From Actinomadura physcomitrii (GTDB taxonomy: Bacteria > Actinomycetota > Actinomycetes > Streptosporangiales > Streptosporangiaceae): a stretch of 64,000 bases of DNA. Numbering within the stretch: position 1 is the first letter of the stretch; each line of letters opens with the position of its first letter. The notes under the pieces are model-generated. The model saw only the letters and a list, made by a program, of their open reading frames with translations. It was not told the DNA's origin and searched no databases. Both the position numbers and the translations under genes were made by a program. Positions 44,550 through 53,239 of this stretch are shown here, one piece after another. The stretch is taken from assembly GCF_008923205.2 (NCBI RefSeq), contig NZ_WBMS02000020.1, forward strand, positions 62,001-126,000, read 5' to 3'.

Positions 44550-45185
44550 TCACTGGACGGACACCGTGTTCTTGCGCCGTCGCGGGAGCACAACGGCGGG
44601 GATGGCGGCGACGGCGGTGAGGCCGAGCGTCCACCAGAAGGCGTTATCGAACGCGGTGACTTTGCCCGCGAGCCCTTCGGCATGGTGCGCGGTGAGTTGC
44701 GTCTGGAGGATCATGGCCATGATCGCGGCGCCGAAGGATCCGCCGACCTGCTGGGCGATGCGCGTGGCCGCGCTCGCGTGGGGTATCTGCTCGCGTTCGA
44801 GCCCGATGAAGGCGGTCGCCATCAGAGGGATCGTCACCGCGCCGAAGCCGGCGCCCCTGATGACCAGGTTGAGGAGCAGGACGTCAGAGGTGTCGGTGCC
44901 GGCCCGGGTGTAGGCGGCGGTGCCGGCGACCATGACCAGGAGCCCGCCGAGCACGACTGGCCGGGAGCCGACGCGGTCGGTGAGCCTGCCCGCCATGGTC
45001 CTGGTGAGGAGCATCCCGACTCCTTGGGGGGCGAGGAGCAGCCCCGCGTCGAGCACGGTGTCGCCGCGCAAAGTCTGGTAAAAGAGCGGCAGTAGCAGCA
45101 GGGCGCCATAGAGGGCGACGCTGGAGACGAACAATAGAACCGTCGATACCGCGAAGGTGCGCACTCTGAACAGCCGGAGTCCGGC
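44550..45185 (-). pseudogene. Truncated DHA2-type MFS transporter
   Basis: Only the C-terminal half of an EmrB-like drug:H+ antiporter remains. Reading from 45185 the frame gives GLRLFRVRTFAVSTVLLFVS, which normally lies mid-protein (start of the second half), and ahead of it is an in-frame TGA at 45188-45186. Features kept include GVGMLLTRTMAGRLTDRVGS and an ending RRRKNTVSVQ. A full member has about 450-500 residues and fourteen segments, while this has about six. A GTG at 45164 opens a 204-residue frame, but a working transporter is unlikely. Confidence 0.8.
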
Positions 45186-45323
45186 TCAGCGGCACCGCCA
45201 GCGGGCGGGATCGCGGGCATCGTCGTCGCGCGCCGGTCCGGACGGTTGGCGGCAGGTAAAGGAATCGGGTTTTTCCGACAGGCGGCGTTGCCCCGTCCGC
45301 CAGGAGATACCGATAGTGGACAG

Positions 45324-45917
45324 ATGTCCGCGGACAACCCCGAGGGCGCAGAGGTCTCCGCGTCGCTTCGCACCATCGCGAGCAGGCTCTTCGCCGAGGT
45401 CGGCTACGACGGCACCACCACCGACATGCTCGTCTCCGCCGGTGCCGACAGGCATGAGCTGGCCGCCGCGGGCGGCAAGAGCGGCCTGTACCGCGCGGTC
45501 ATGGAGGACTTGATCGAACGCAGACGCCGTGTTTTCGAGACCGAGCTGGCCGATGCCACACCGGGCCTGGAGGGCTTCAGCCGGTTCGCCGACGCCTTCC
45601 TGGACTTCAACCTGGAGAACCCGGTCGCATCGGCGCTGTGGATGCATCGTTCACTCCACGACGCCGCCGACTTCGCCGATCTCGAAAGCCGGTACGTGGC
45701 CCCCGTCCACCGGATGATGATCGTCGAGGATGGCGACCCGGCACTGGCCATCGATCCCGAGATGCAGATGGCGACCATCGGCTGGTGCGTCATGGGCTTC
45801 CTCACCAGGGGCCTGTTCAGGGCCGACGGGAGCACGATCGGCGCCGAGGACCCCGGCACCGTCGCCCGCTTCCGGGAGCACCTGCATCATCTGATCGAGC
45901 TCATGAACGCTCCCTGA
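45324..45917 (+). CDS. TetR-like transcriptional regulator
   Basis: A 197-residue protein with TIASRLFAEVGYDGTTTDML near 17-36 and a recognition helix followed by KSGLYRAVMEDLIERR. The usual turn is replaced by SAGADRHELAAAGGKSGLYR, so DNA binding may be altered. The C-terminal half is a generic TetR ligand domain. A start at 45246 is also open, but ATG at 45324 matches family length. It is divergent from the broken transporter gene, which it may once have repressed. Confidence 0.8.
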   Translation: MSADNPEGAEVSASLRTIASRLFAEVGYDGTTTDMLVSAGADRHELAAAGGKSGLYRAVMEDLIERRRRVFETELADATPGLEGFSRFADAFLDFNLENPVASALWMHRSLHDAADFADLESRYVAPVHRMMIVEDGDPALAIDPEMQMATIGWCVMGFLTRGLFRADGSTIGAEDPGTVARFREHLHHLIELMNAP

Positions 45918-45977
45918 CCTCGGCCCGCTGGTCGCCTCTACCGGACACGGGCGCGGACGGGCAGGCCGGAGGAACGA

Positions 45978-46801
45978 TCACCGGCGCCCCGATGCCAGGT
46001 TCTCGCGCATGCGGAGCAGGGCACGGTGGGTGGTCTGGAGTTCGTCCGGGCTGATGCCGGCGGTCAGGAGGGCGGCGGTCTGGCCGAACACCGGCGGGAT
46101 CTTCGGCAGGAGCATCCTCCCTTCGTCGGTCAGTGTGACGACGACCGAACGGCGATCGTCGGGCCTGCGCCGAGCCCGTCCGTCAGGCGATCCAGGGCGT
46201 GCCGACTTGCCGAAGAAGCCGAAGGGGCGGTTCCGGGAGGCCTCGACGGCGGCGAACCCGTAGTCGAGCATCTGGTGCTCGTAGGCCGTCTTGGCCTCCG
46301 CGACCGTCAGGTCCGAGGTGAGCAGGTCGCCGAGGAGATGGGCGTCGCGCAGGGCGATCCCGGCGCCGTCGCCCCGGCCGGGGGACATGGTGTGCACCGC
46401 GTCGCCGAGCAGCGTGACGACCGGGTCGTCCCACGGGTCCACCGGCCGGGCGGAGGTGATCGTGACGGGGAAGGTCATGGCCGCGTCCGCGCCGCCGATG
46501 ATGTCCCGTACCGGCTTGGCCCAGTCCTGCACCGCCGTTACGGCGTACTCGTGCAGCCGCTCCGGCGACGCCGCATCGGGCAGTGGGCCGGTGGTGGTCA
46601 GGGTCCAGGAGAAGTAGCCGGGAATGTCGGTGAGGGCCAGGTCGGGGGCGTGCTCGGCGACGGCTTCCGGAACCGGGGTCAGCGGGCGGCAGGTGGCGAC
46701 GGCCACGGCCGTCCCGTCGTCGCCGGCTGCGCCAGGCACAGGCCGCCGACACCGGCGCCGGCGATCAACACGCGTGGGCGCCGGGTGTGGAGGGAGGACA
46801 T
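45978..46801 (-). pseudogene. FAD monooxygenase remnant fused to a MarR remnant
   Basis: From ATG at 46801 the frame encodes RPRVLIAGAGVGGLCLAQ, the N terminus of a class A flavoprotein. It then switches frame and jumps about 170-200 codons to the C-terminal third (PVVTLLGDAVHTMSPGRGDG, MLDYGFAAVEAS). That part is joined in frame, after FFGKSARPGSPD, to the end of a MarR regulator (RPDDRRSVVVTLTDEGR and about 45 more residues). A 253-residue chimera is open from 46739. Two deletions explain this: one inside the monooxygenase and one that fused its 3' end to a neighbouring marR gene. Confidence 0.82.
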
Positions 46802-46823
46802 GGTGGCGAGGCTAGCGGGAAAA

Positions 46824-46841
46824 TAGCTGTCGCGACAGCTA
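46824..46841. promoter_or_regulatory. 18-bp perfect palindrome before the broken monooxygenase
   Basis: TAGCTGTCGCGACAGCTA is a perfect inverted repeat 22 bases upstream of the monooxygenase ATG. It is a classic position for a MarR or TetR repressor site. The MarR gene partly preserved inside the chimera is a possible former partner. The remaining bases to 46978 show only the ribosome site of the next gene. Confidence 0.7.
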
Positions 46842-46978
46842 CTGTCATGGCGGTGTGATGCGCGGCGTGGCGGTACCGGAGGCGGTTAAGGTTTCGAGGA
46901 CAGCGTGTTCTCACTGATCTCCCGGACCGCCCTCGTCGCCGCGGTCGTGAGACGAGACAGCGAGTGTCGGAGGATCTC

Positions 46979-47851
46979 ATGCACGAGCCCCACCTGCGAG
47001 CATGCCGCCTCGCGTTCGAGGAGGCCGCCGCCGAGATCGCCGCACTGCGCGCCGAAGCGCTCCGGCTCGAGCGGATCCTGGCCGATCCGGCGCATTGAAG
47101 CGCCGCCGAGGTCGCCGCCGCGCGCCTCCAGACGATCAGGCGCCTGCTCGATGATGTCGATGGCGCCCGCGACGAGTTCACGTTGCTCGCCGACCTGCTG
47201 CCCGCGGCCGACGACGTCCTCGCCGCCGAGTGCCGCACGGAACTGCGGGCCCTCACCGAACGCGTCGGGGATCTGCTCCGCCGACGCCCCGGGGACTTGG
47301 ACGAACGAGAGGCCATCGTCGTCGTCCGGGCCCTTCCCTGCGAGGCACCGCGGAGAGCGGACGCCTACGAAGGAGTGCGATGGGCGGAGCTCCTTTGCTC
47401 GCAGTACATCAAAGACGCCGAGCGCGATGGACGGCCTGTGCACGTCTACAACAAGTCGGACTGCGCGGACCCGCCCGCCTTCACGGCCACCGTGCATATC
47501 AGCGGCATAGGCGCCTTTGGATCGCTGAAATCCGAGCACGGCATCCACCGATCGGAAGGCCGTCCCGTTCTGAAGGTGGCGGTCGACATACTGGCCGTCG
47601 CGGTGCCCTACGATGACATTCGTCTTGACGATGGCGAGATAGAGGCGCGGGAGTCGCAGGAGTGGACCGATTGCGGCGGACCCCTCGGATATGAGCGCAG
47701 GAGCGTCATCCTGACGCATATACCCACCGGAATCACTGCCTCCTGCTCGAAGCAGGAAAGCACCCACCTCAACAGGTCGGGCGCCCGCACCCTGCTGCGC
47801 GCCCGCCTCCTGCAACGCCGCAGAGGGGCCGCCGCGGACCAGGCGGACTAG
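46979..47851 (+). CDS. RF2-like release factor without GGQ/SPF and with an in-frame UGA
   Basis: One frame of 290 codons aligns throughout with peptide chain release factor 2. It has the coiled N-terminal domain, DLDEREAIVVVRA near 107-118, a domain-2 stretch GAFGSLKSEHGIHR near 178-191, and RSVILTHIPTGITASC near 241-256. ATG at 46979 has GGAGG upstream. Codon 40 is TGA (47096-47098), at the position of the conserved Trp in the RF2 motif DPxLWDD (here DPAH-stop-S). The stop-reading SPF loop is deleted after HRSEG, and the catalytic GGQ loop is replaced by CGGPLGYERR. It cannot act as a normal release factor. Either the UGA is read through or the gene is freshly broken; a TTG at 47183 could start a shorter product. 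Confidence 0.75.
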
Positions 47852-47906
47852 GCCGGGCGGATCCGGTGGAGGCCGACCAGGAGAGCCGCCGTCCCGGCCA
47901 CGGCCG

Positions 47907-48641
47907 TCAGCCGCAGGTCCAACCGGAGAAGCAGTCGTCACCGAAATGTTTCCGGCAGACTCTCAGGGTCGGCGCCATGTGCTCATGACCTCCTTTGCCT
48001 TCGATCTCGAGATACCAGTAGGCCGGATGAACCTGACAGCCAAGGCCGGTGTCATTCACGGGGAAATCTTGTACGGCCGCAGGGTCGCCTTCGGCGAGCA
48101 GGCGATCGCCGGCACCCAGCGCGAAGGCTTCGGTATGGATGAGTGCGCGCGGCCGGACCGTGGCGAAAAGCCCCGCGTCGCACACAGGCGCCACGGAAGG
48201 CGATCCCGGCTTCGGCGCAATGATCTGGCTGGGGTAATGGACCGCCACGTCCCCGGAATCGAAGGGTAGGCGCTCCACGGCCGCACACAGCTCGCGAGCA
48301 TCCGATCCAGCATAGTGAACGACGAAGGTCAGCTCACCTTCGAGAACCGAGATATCCCGTTCGGTCAAGGGGGCCCCATCGGCGCCGCATCGAGACGGAT
48401 CGACGGTGAGCACCCCGCCATCGGCCGACAGCCTCGGCGGCATCGGCACGCCGTCGCGAAGGTGCCTGCTCAGGATCGTGCCGAGCGAGAAGGCGCTCGG
48501 AAGGACGTCTCCGGCGAGCACGCATGCGGGGAAGCCGATAACGCCCGCGTCGAGCAGGTCGCCGAGCAGCGCGGTGAACCGACCGCGGTCCGCCGGCTCG
48601 GCCCGGCGCGGCGCGGCGGTGAAATCATGAAAGACACTCAC
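47907..48641 (-). CDS. Unknown protein with Cys/His-rich C-terminal tail
   Basis: A 244-residue soluble protein that I do not recognise. The first 200 residues have no clear motif (DVAVHYPSQIIAPKPGSP, LFATVRPRALIHTEAFALGA). The last 45 contain four Cys and several His/Trp (GCQVHPAYWYLEIEGKGGHE, then VCRKHF...CFSGWTC), which suggests a metal site or disulfides. It is the last gene of the leftward run that includes the IleRS-like gene, 107 bases after the membrane protein gene, and converges on the RF2-like gene. Confidence 0.7.
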   Translation of the reverse strand: MSVFHDFTAAPRRAEPADRGRFTALLGDLLDAGVIGFPACVLAGDVLPSAFSLGTILSRHLRDGVPMPPRLSADGGVLTVDPSRCGADGAPLTERDISVLEGELTFVVHYAGSDARELCAAVERLPFDSGDVAVHYPSQIIAPKPGSPSVAPVCDAGLFATVRPRALIHTEAFALGAGDRLLAEGDPAAVQDFPVNDTGLGCQVHPAYWYLEIEGKGGHEHMAPTLRVCRKHFGDDCFSGWTCG

Positions 48642-48748
48642 ATGCTTCTCTACCTGTTCGGTTCACCGCCCCGAGCATGACCTTCAACGCCGTCCGCGCC
48701 CCATCGGGCCCGTAAGGCTCGTCCACCAGGCACAGGGCCGTGACGCCG

Positions 48749-49489
48749 CTACTGGGGAGGCCCTGATGGCGGGTACGGCTGCTGATAGGGCGGTGGGGGC
48801 GGCGGCGGATATGGAGACGGGTAAGGCGGCTGATAGGGCGGCGGGAAAGCGATGCCATACGGGTTCGGCCGGGCGGTGCGACGCCTCGTGATGAGCACGA
48901 TTCCGCTGATTATGCCGGCGGCCAGTGCGACGGCCAGGAGCGGCTCCGCGAGCAGGAACGTCCAGCGGAAGCTGATCGCTTCGGAGACGGCCTGGTTGAC
49001 CGGCGGGGCCGCGATCAGCGCCAGGGCGCCCAGGAGCGCCATCGCCGCGGACGCCGGGCCACGCCGGCGATCGAACCGCAGCAACAGCGCTACAGTGACT
49101 CCCAGCGACGCGCCGGTACCGAGCCCGCCCAGCACGCGTCCCGCCGACAGGACGCCGGCGCTCTCGGTGAACGCGACCAGCAGACCGCCGATGGCCGAGA
49201 CCGAGACGGCGGGAATCGTCACCGCCGCCGGGTGGCGGGCCCCGAGCAGGACACCGGCCGGAAGCGCCACCGCCGCCGCGATCAGGTAGGGGACGACGGC
49301 CTTCATCAGCAACGCGTGGCCCGGCAGATAGAGGGCACGCTGCATGGGGGAGAACGAGTCGGTGCCGTAGACCGCGGTCAGCAGGAACAAGCCGACGACC
49401 GTGGCGAGGCCCGGCCCAACAAGCCCCCACCAGGGTGCATCATCCGACGCTGCTACTTCCGCTTGCCGGTGACCCGGTGTGTTCGTCAT
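48749..49489 (-). CDS. Membrane protein with Pro/Tyr-rich tail
   Basis: A 246-residue protein with about six hydrophobic segments between residues 20 and 205 and a cytoplasmic-looking tail of PPPYQ/PPYP repeats (residues about 215-246). One segment, LGGLGTGASLGVTVALLLRF, recalls part of an MFS transporter, so a shortened MFS-like origin is possible. ATG at 49489 has GAGGAT upstream. It lies 69 bases after the IleRS-like gene on the same strand. Function unknown. Confidence 0.78.
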   Translation of the reverse strand: MTNTPGHRQAEVAASDDAPWWGLVGPGLATVVGLFLLTAVYGTDSFSPMQRALYLPGHALLMKAVVPYLIAAAVALPAGVLLGARHPAAVTIPAVSVSAIGGLLVAFTESAGVLSAGRVLGGLGTGASLGVTVALLLRFDRRRGPASAAMALLGALALIAAPPVNQAVSEAISFRWTFLLAEPLLAVALAAGIISGIVLITRRRTARPNPYGIAFPPPYQPPYPSPYPPPPPPPYQQPYPPSGPPQ

Positions 49490-49558
49490 CGCACATCCTC
49501 TCGACGGCTCTTCGGTGGGCAGTACAGTCACGATCATCCGTGCGCCATGAAGCGGCGG

Positions 49559-52500
49559 TCAGCGCAGGACGGTGACCACGACGGCGCCGCGGCCGATGTC
49601 GAACCGGCGACGTACAGCCGAAGCCGCCGCATCGCCGCCGTCGAAAGTGATCGCGCGCGCCAGGACGTCGCGGGCGATCGCCTCGCCGTGCGCGGAGAGC
49701 ATCGCGCCGATCTCGCCGTCGGCGTCGGCCACGGGGGCGATGTCGACGGCGATCCGGTCGGCGAGATCGAAGCCCTCCCGCTTCCGCAGGTCGTTGATCA
49801 GCCGGACGAGCTCCCTGGCGAGTCCTTCGAGGTGCAGATCGCGGTCGATGTCCAGGTCCAGGGCCACGGCGTACGGGCCGTCGGTGGAGATCTGCCAGCC
49901 GCGCACCGGCCGCTCGACGATCCGGACGTGCCCGGCGCTCAGCGCGACGGCCTCTCCGTCCGGCTCCACGGTGAAGTGCCCCCGTGCTTCGAGTTCGGCC
50001 AGGGCCTTCTCCGCGTCGGCGCCCGCGATGGCGGCGGCGACGGCCTTGGTGCGGCTCCCGAAGTCCCGGCCGAGCGCGCGGAAGTCGGGGTGGAGGGTCC
50101 GGGTCATGGCGGCGCCGATGCCGAGCTCGACCGATTTGACGTTGAGCTCGGAGGCGATCACCTGGCGCACCTCGGGCAGCAGCCGCCGCGCGTCCGCGGG
50201 CAGGGCGACCTGGACGCGGCGCGCCGGACGGCGTACCGGGACGCCGGCCGTCGCGCGAGCGTCGCGCCCCAGCGTGACGAGCCGGCGGGCGACCGCCATG
50301 GCCTCGCACAGGTCCGGGTCCCGGGCGCTCTCGTCCGGCACCGGATAGCCGGTCAGGTGCACCGAGTCCGGTGCGCTCGCGCCGACCGAGCGGACCAGGT
50401 TCTCATGGAGCTCGTCGGCGAGGAACGGCATCATCGGGGCGATGAGGCGGGCCAGGGTCGTCAGGCAGGAGTACAGGGTGGCGAACGCCGCGCCCGCGTC
50501 CTCGCCGTCCTCGCCCCAGAAGCGGCTCCTGCTGCAGCGCACGTACCAGTTCGACAGGTCGTCGACGAAGGCGGCGAGCTCGCGGCCGGCACCCGCCGCG
50601 TCGAAGTCCGTGAGCGCCGCGTCGGTCCGCTCGGTCGCCTCGTCGAGCCGCGCGAGGATCCAGCGGTCGAGGACCCGCCGCCGCGCGATCGGAGGGACGC
50701 CCGGTCGCGGCGTCCATCCGGCGTGGCCGGCGTAGGTGACGAAAAAGTAGTAGGTGTTCCAGATGGTGAGGATCGTCTTTCGGGTGATCTCCCGGAGCCG
50801 CTCGGCGGAGACCGGCCGCGGCTGCCAGGGACGGCCGTCGGCGGCGAGCAGCCAGCGCAGCGCGTCGGCGCCGTACTCGTCGATGAGCTCCTGCGGGTCG
50901 CGCCCGCCCGCCGCGCCCGGGGACGTCCCGCGGCCGTCCGCGCCGGAGACGGGTCCGAGGCAGAGCGCGCGGCGGAATCCGGCGTGCCCGAACAGCGAGG
51001 TGCCCACCGCCTGCAGGGCGTAGAACCAGCCGCGGGTCTGACCGATCGGCGCGCACACCAGATCCGCGGGCGACCGGGCAGCGGACGGGTCCTCGCCGCC
51101 GGCCGCGTGCGGGTGGCCGAACCGCGCGAACGGCATCGCACCGGAGTCGTACCAGGCGTCGGCGACCTCGGGGACCCGGCGCCGCACGCCGCCCGGACAC
51201 CGGTCACAGGGGACCGTCACCTCGTCGACATGGGGCCGGTGCGGATCGAGCCCGGTGAGGTCCCTTCCCGAGAGCCCGGCCAGTTCGGCGAGCGATCCGA
51301 CGGCGATCACGTGGTCGCAGGCGTCGCAGCGCCAGAACGGCAGCGGGGTCCCCCAGTAGCGCTCACGCGACAGCGCCCAGTCGGCATTGCCGGCCAGCCA
51401 TTCACCGTACTGGCCGTCGCGCACGTGCGGCGGCCGCCAGTCGATCCCGGCGTTGCCCTCGAGCATCCGGTCCCTGATGCGGGTGGTCGCGATGTACCAG
51501 GACGGCGTGGCGTAGTACAGCAGCGGAGTGGCGCACCAGCAGCAGAACGGATACGTGTGGCGGTGGGTGCCCGCGTGCAGGAGCACGCCGGCGTCCCGGA
51601 GGTCCTCGATGATGCGCTCGTCGGTGTCCCGGACGTACATGCCGGCGTAGGGACCGGCCCTGTCGTCGAACCGGCCGTCGGGCCGTACGGGTCTGACCAC
51701 CGGGACACCGTGCTCGCGGGCGACCCGCATGTCGTCCTCGCCGAAGGCCGCGCCCGTGTGGACGACACCCGTCCCCTCGTCCACCTTGACGAAGTCCGCA
51801 GTCACGACGAAGCGCCAGGAGGCGGGGTCGCCGTCCGGATCGTCGGCGGACCCGGGGCCGACGAAGTCGAAGGGAGCCCTGTAGCGGGCTCCGGTGATGT
51901 CGCCGACGGGCACGTCCCGCAGCACCCGGGCTTCCTCGCCGAGGACCGTCTCGACCCGCTCCGCGGCCATGACGACAGGTCGGTCACCGGCCCGCCCGCC
52001 GGCCGCCAGCACGTATCGGATGTGCTCTCCGACCACGGCGAGCGTGGCGGGCACGAGCGTCCATGGCATGGTCGTCCAGACGAGCAGGTCGGCTCCCTCG
52101 TTCGCCAGGGGGCCGTCCAGCAGCGGGAAGCGGACGTAGACGCTCGGGTCGTCGGTCTCCGCGTATCCCTGGGCCGCCTCGTGGTCGGACAGCACGGTGC
52201 CGCACCGGGGGCAGTACGGAGCGACTCGGTCCTCGCGGTAGATCAGGCCTTCCTCGAACAGGGTCTTCAGCGACCACCAGACGCTCTCGACGTACTCGGC
52301 GGACATCGTGGAGTAGGGCCGCTCGACGCCGGCCCAGGACCCCATCCGCCGGGTGAGCCGGTCGAACTCGGCGATGGAGCGGGTGACGGTGGCACGGCAC
52401 TGCGCGTTGAATCGAGCGACACCGGACGCTTCGATCCGGCTCTTCCGGTCGATGCCGAGTCGTTGCTCGACCTCGGCCTCTATGCCGAGCCCATGGCATC

Positions 52501-52759
52501 CATGGCCCGTGGCGCGAAGGACGCGCGCACCCTTCATCATTCGGTGGCGCGGGAAGATGTCCCCGAACACCTGCGCCTGGACGTGCTGGAGACCGGGGCT
52601 CCCGCCGACGGTGGGGGGTCCGTCGTAGGACGTGAACGGCGGGCCGTCCGCAGTGCGCTCGATCGCCCGCCGGACCACCTGCCGGGCCCGCCAGCGTTCG
52701 AGCACGCGCTCCTCGATGGCGGGAAGGTCGGGCTGCCGCTCGACCGCTTCAAAGGGCAC
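49559..52759 (-). CDS. Isoleucyl-tRNA synthetase paralogue with degenerate synthetic site
   Basis: A full-length (1066-residue) IleRS of the type with PTANGTPG. The HIGH region is SPGLQHVQA near 54-62 (normally GTHH). WDCHGLP reads HGCHGLG near 87-93, EGxDQTRGWF reads APIGQTRGWF near 570-579, and KMSKSLGN reads GTSPGAAG near 611-618. The CP1 editing part is better kept: GTGVVHTGAAFGEDD near 329-343 and WTTMPWTL near 228-235. So are the zinc-type CPRC segment, the anticodon domain and the C terminus. Aminoacylation is probably lost while tRNA binding and perhaps editing remain. GTG at 52759 has GGAGG five bases upstream and overlaps the marR stop by 11 bases; a GTG at 52789 is the alternative. 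Confidence 0.9.
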   Translation of the reverse strand: MPFEAVERQPDLPAIEERVLERWRARQVVRRAIERTADGPPFTSYDGPPTVGGSPGLQHVQAQVFGDIFPRHRMMKGARVLRATGHGCHGLGIEAEVEQRLGIDRKSRIEASGVARFNAQCRATVTRSIAEFDRLTRRMGSWAGVERPYSTMSAEYVESVWWSLKTLFEEGLIYREDRVAPYCPRCGTVLSDHEAAQGYAETDDPSVYVRFPLLDGPLANEGADLLVWTTMPWTLVPATLAVVGEHIRYVLAAGGRAGDRPVVMAAERVETVLGEEARVLRDVPVGDITGARYRAPFDFVGPGSADDPDGDPASWRFVVTADFVKVDEGTGVVHTGAAFGEDDMRVAREHGVPVVRPVRPDGRFDDRAGPYAGMYVRDTDERIIEDLRDAGVLLHAGTHRHTYPFCCWCATPLLYYATPSWYIATTRIRDRMLEGNAGIDWRPPHVRDGQYGEWLAGNADWALSRERYWGTPLPFWRCDACDHVIAVGSLAELAGLSGRDLTGLDPHRPHVDEVTVPCDRCPGGVRRRVPEVADAWYDSGAMPFARFGHPHAAGGEDPSAARSPADLVCAPIGQTRGWFYALQAVGTSLFGHAGFRRALCLGPVSGADGRGTSPGAAGGRDPQELIDEYGADALRWLLAADGRPWQPRPVSAERLREITRKTILTIWNTYYFFVTYAGHAGWTPRPGVPPIARRRVLDRWILARLDEATERTDAALTDFDAAGAGRELAAFVDDLSNWYVRCSRSRFWGEDGEDAGAAFATLYSCLTTLARLIAPMMPFLADELHENLVRSVGASAPDSVHLTGYPVPDESARDPDLCEAMAVARRLVTLGRDARATAGVPVRRPARRVQVALPADARRLLPEVRQVIASELNVKSVELGIGAAMTRTLHPDFRALGRDFGSRTKAVAAAIAGADAEKALAELEARGHFTVEPDGEAVALSAGHVRIVERPVRGWQISTDGPYAVALDLDIDRDLHLEGLARELVRLINDLRKREGFDLADRIAVDIAPVADADGEIGAMLSAHGEAIARDVLARAITFDGGDAAASAVRRRFDIGRGAVVVTVLR

Positions 52760-53231
52760 ATCGACCTCCAAGGACACGTTCGACCGCACCGCTGATCGAC
52801 GTCATCGCCTCGACGACCCGCCGCCGGTCGCTCTCCGGGAACGCGCTCAGCCGGACCCGCAGCGCCTCCGCCATCCGGTCCTCGATGACCTCGCAGGCGG
52901 CCCGGCCGCGCCGGGTCAGCCGAACCGTCTGGAAGCGACGGTTCTCGGGCGACCTGTCTCTGGTGATCAGTCGGTCGGCCTGGAACCGGGCCAGGACGCG
53001 GCTGAGGTAACCGGGATCGATGCCGATCCGCCGGCGCAGCTCCATCACCTCGGTGACGTCCCGCTGCGCCAGCTCGGCGATCACCCAGCCCTCGGTCACG
53101 GAGTACGGGGTGTCCTCCCAGCTGAGCCGCAGGCTGTCCACCAGAAACCGGTACATCCTGCCGAGCGCCCGCGCATCGCCGACGAGATCGCCGTCACGCG
53201 ACCGCACGGCGGGTTCCTGCGCGATATTCAT
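52749..53231 (-). CDS. MarR family transcriptional regulator
   Basis: A 160-residue winged-helix protein. The recognition helix lies in RIGIDPGYLSRVLARFQADR near 70-88, and the wing is SPENRRFQTVRLTRRGR. A TTG at 53243 is an alternative start. Its 3' end overlaps the IleRS-like gene, so both are made from one message. It may sense the small molecule that the operon deals with. No operator was identified. Confidence 0.92.
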   Translation of the reverse strand: MNIAQEPAVRSRDGDLVGDARALGRMYRFLVDSLRLSWEDTPYSVTEGWVIAELAQRDVTEVMELRRRIGIDPGYLSRVLARFQADRLITRDRSPENRRFQTVRLTRRGRAACEVIEDRMAEALRVRLSAFPESDRRRVVEAMTSISGAVERVLGGRCAL

Positions 53232-53239
53232 TGACCCAG

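Noticed and set aside
46979..47851. Programmed +1 frameshift as in normal prfB
   Set aside because: The coding frame is the same before and after the UGA, so a +1 shift would leave the correct frame; only readthrough or disruption fits.
49232..52795. 1187-residue plus-strand open frame opposite the IleRS-like gene
   Set aside because: Antisense shadow of a high-GC gene; no recognisable domain and low-complexity composition.
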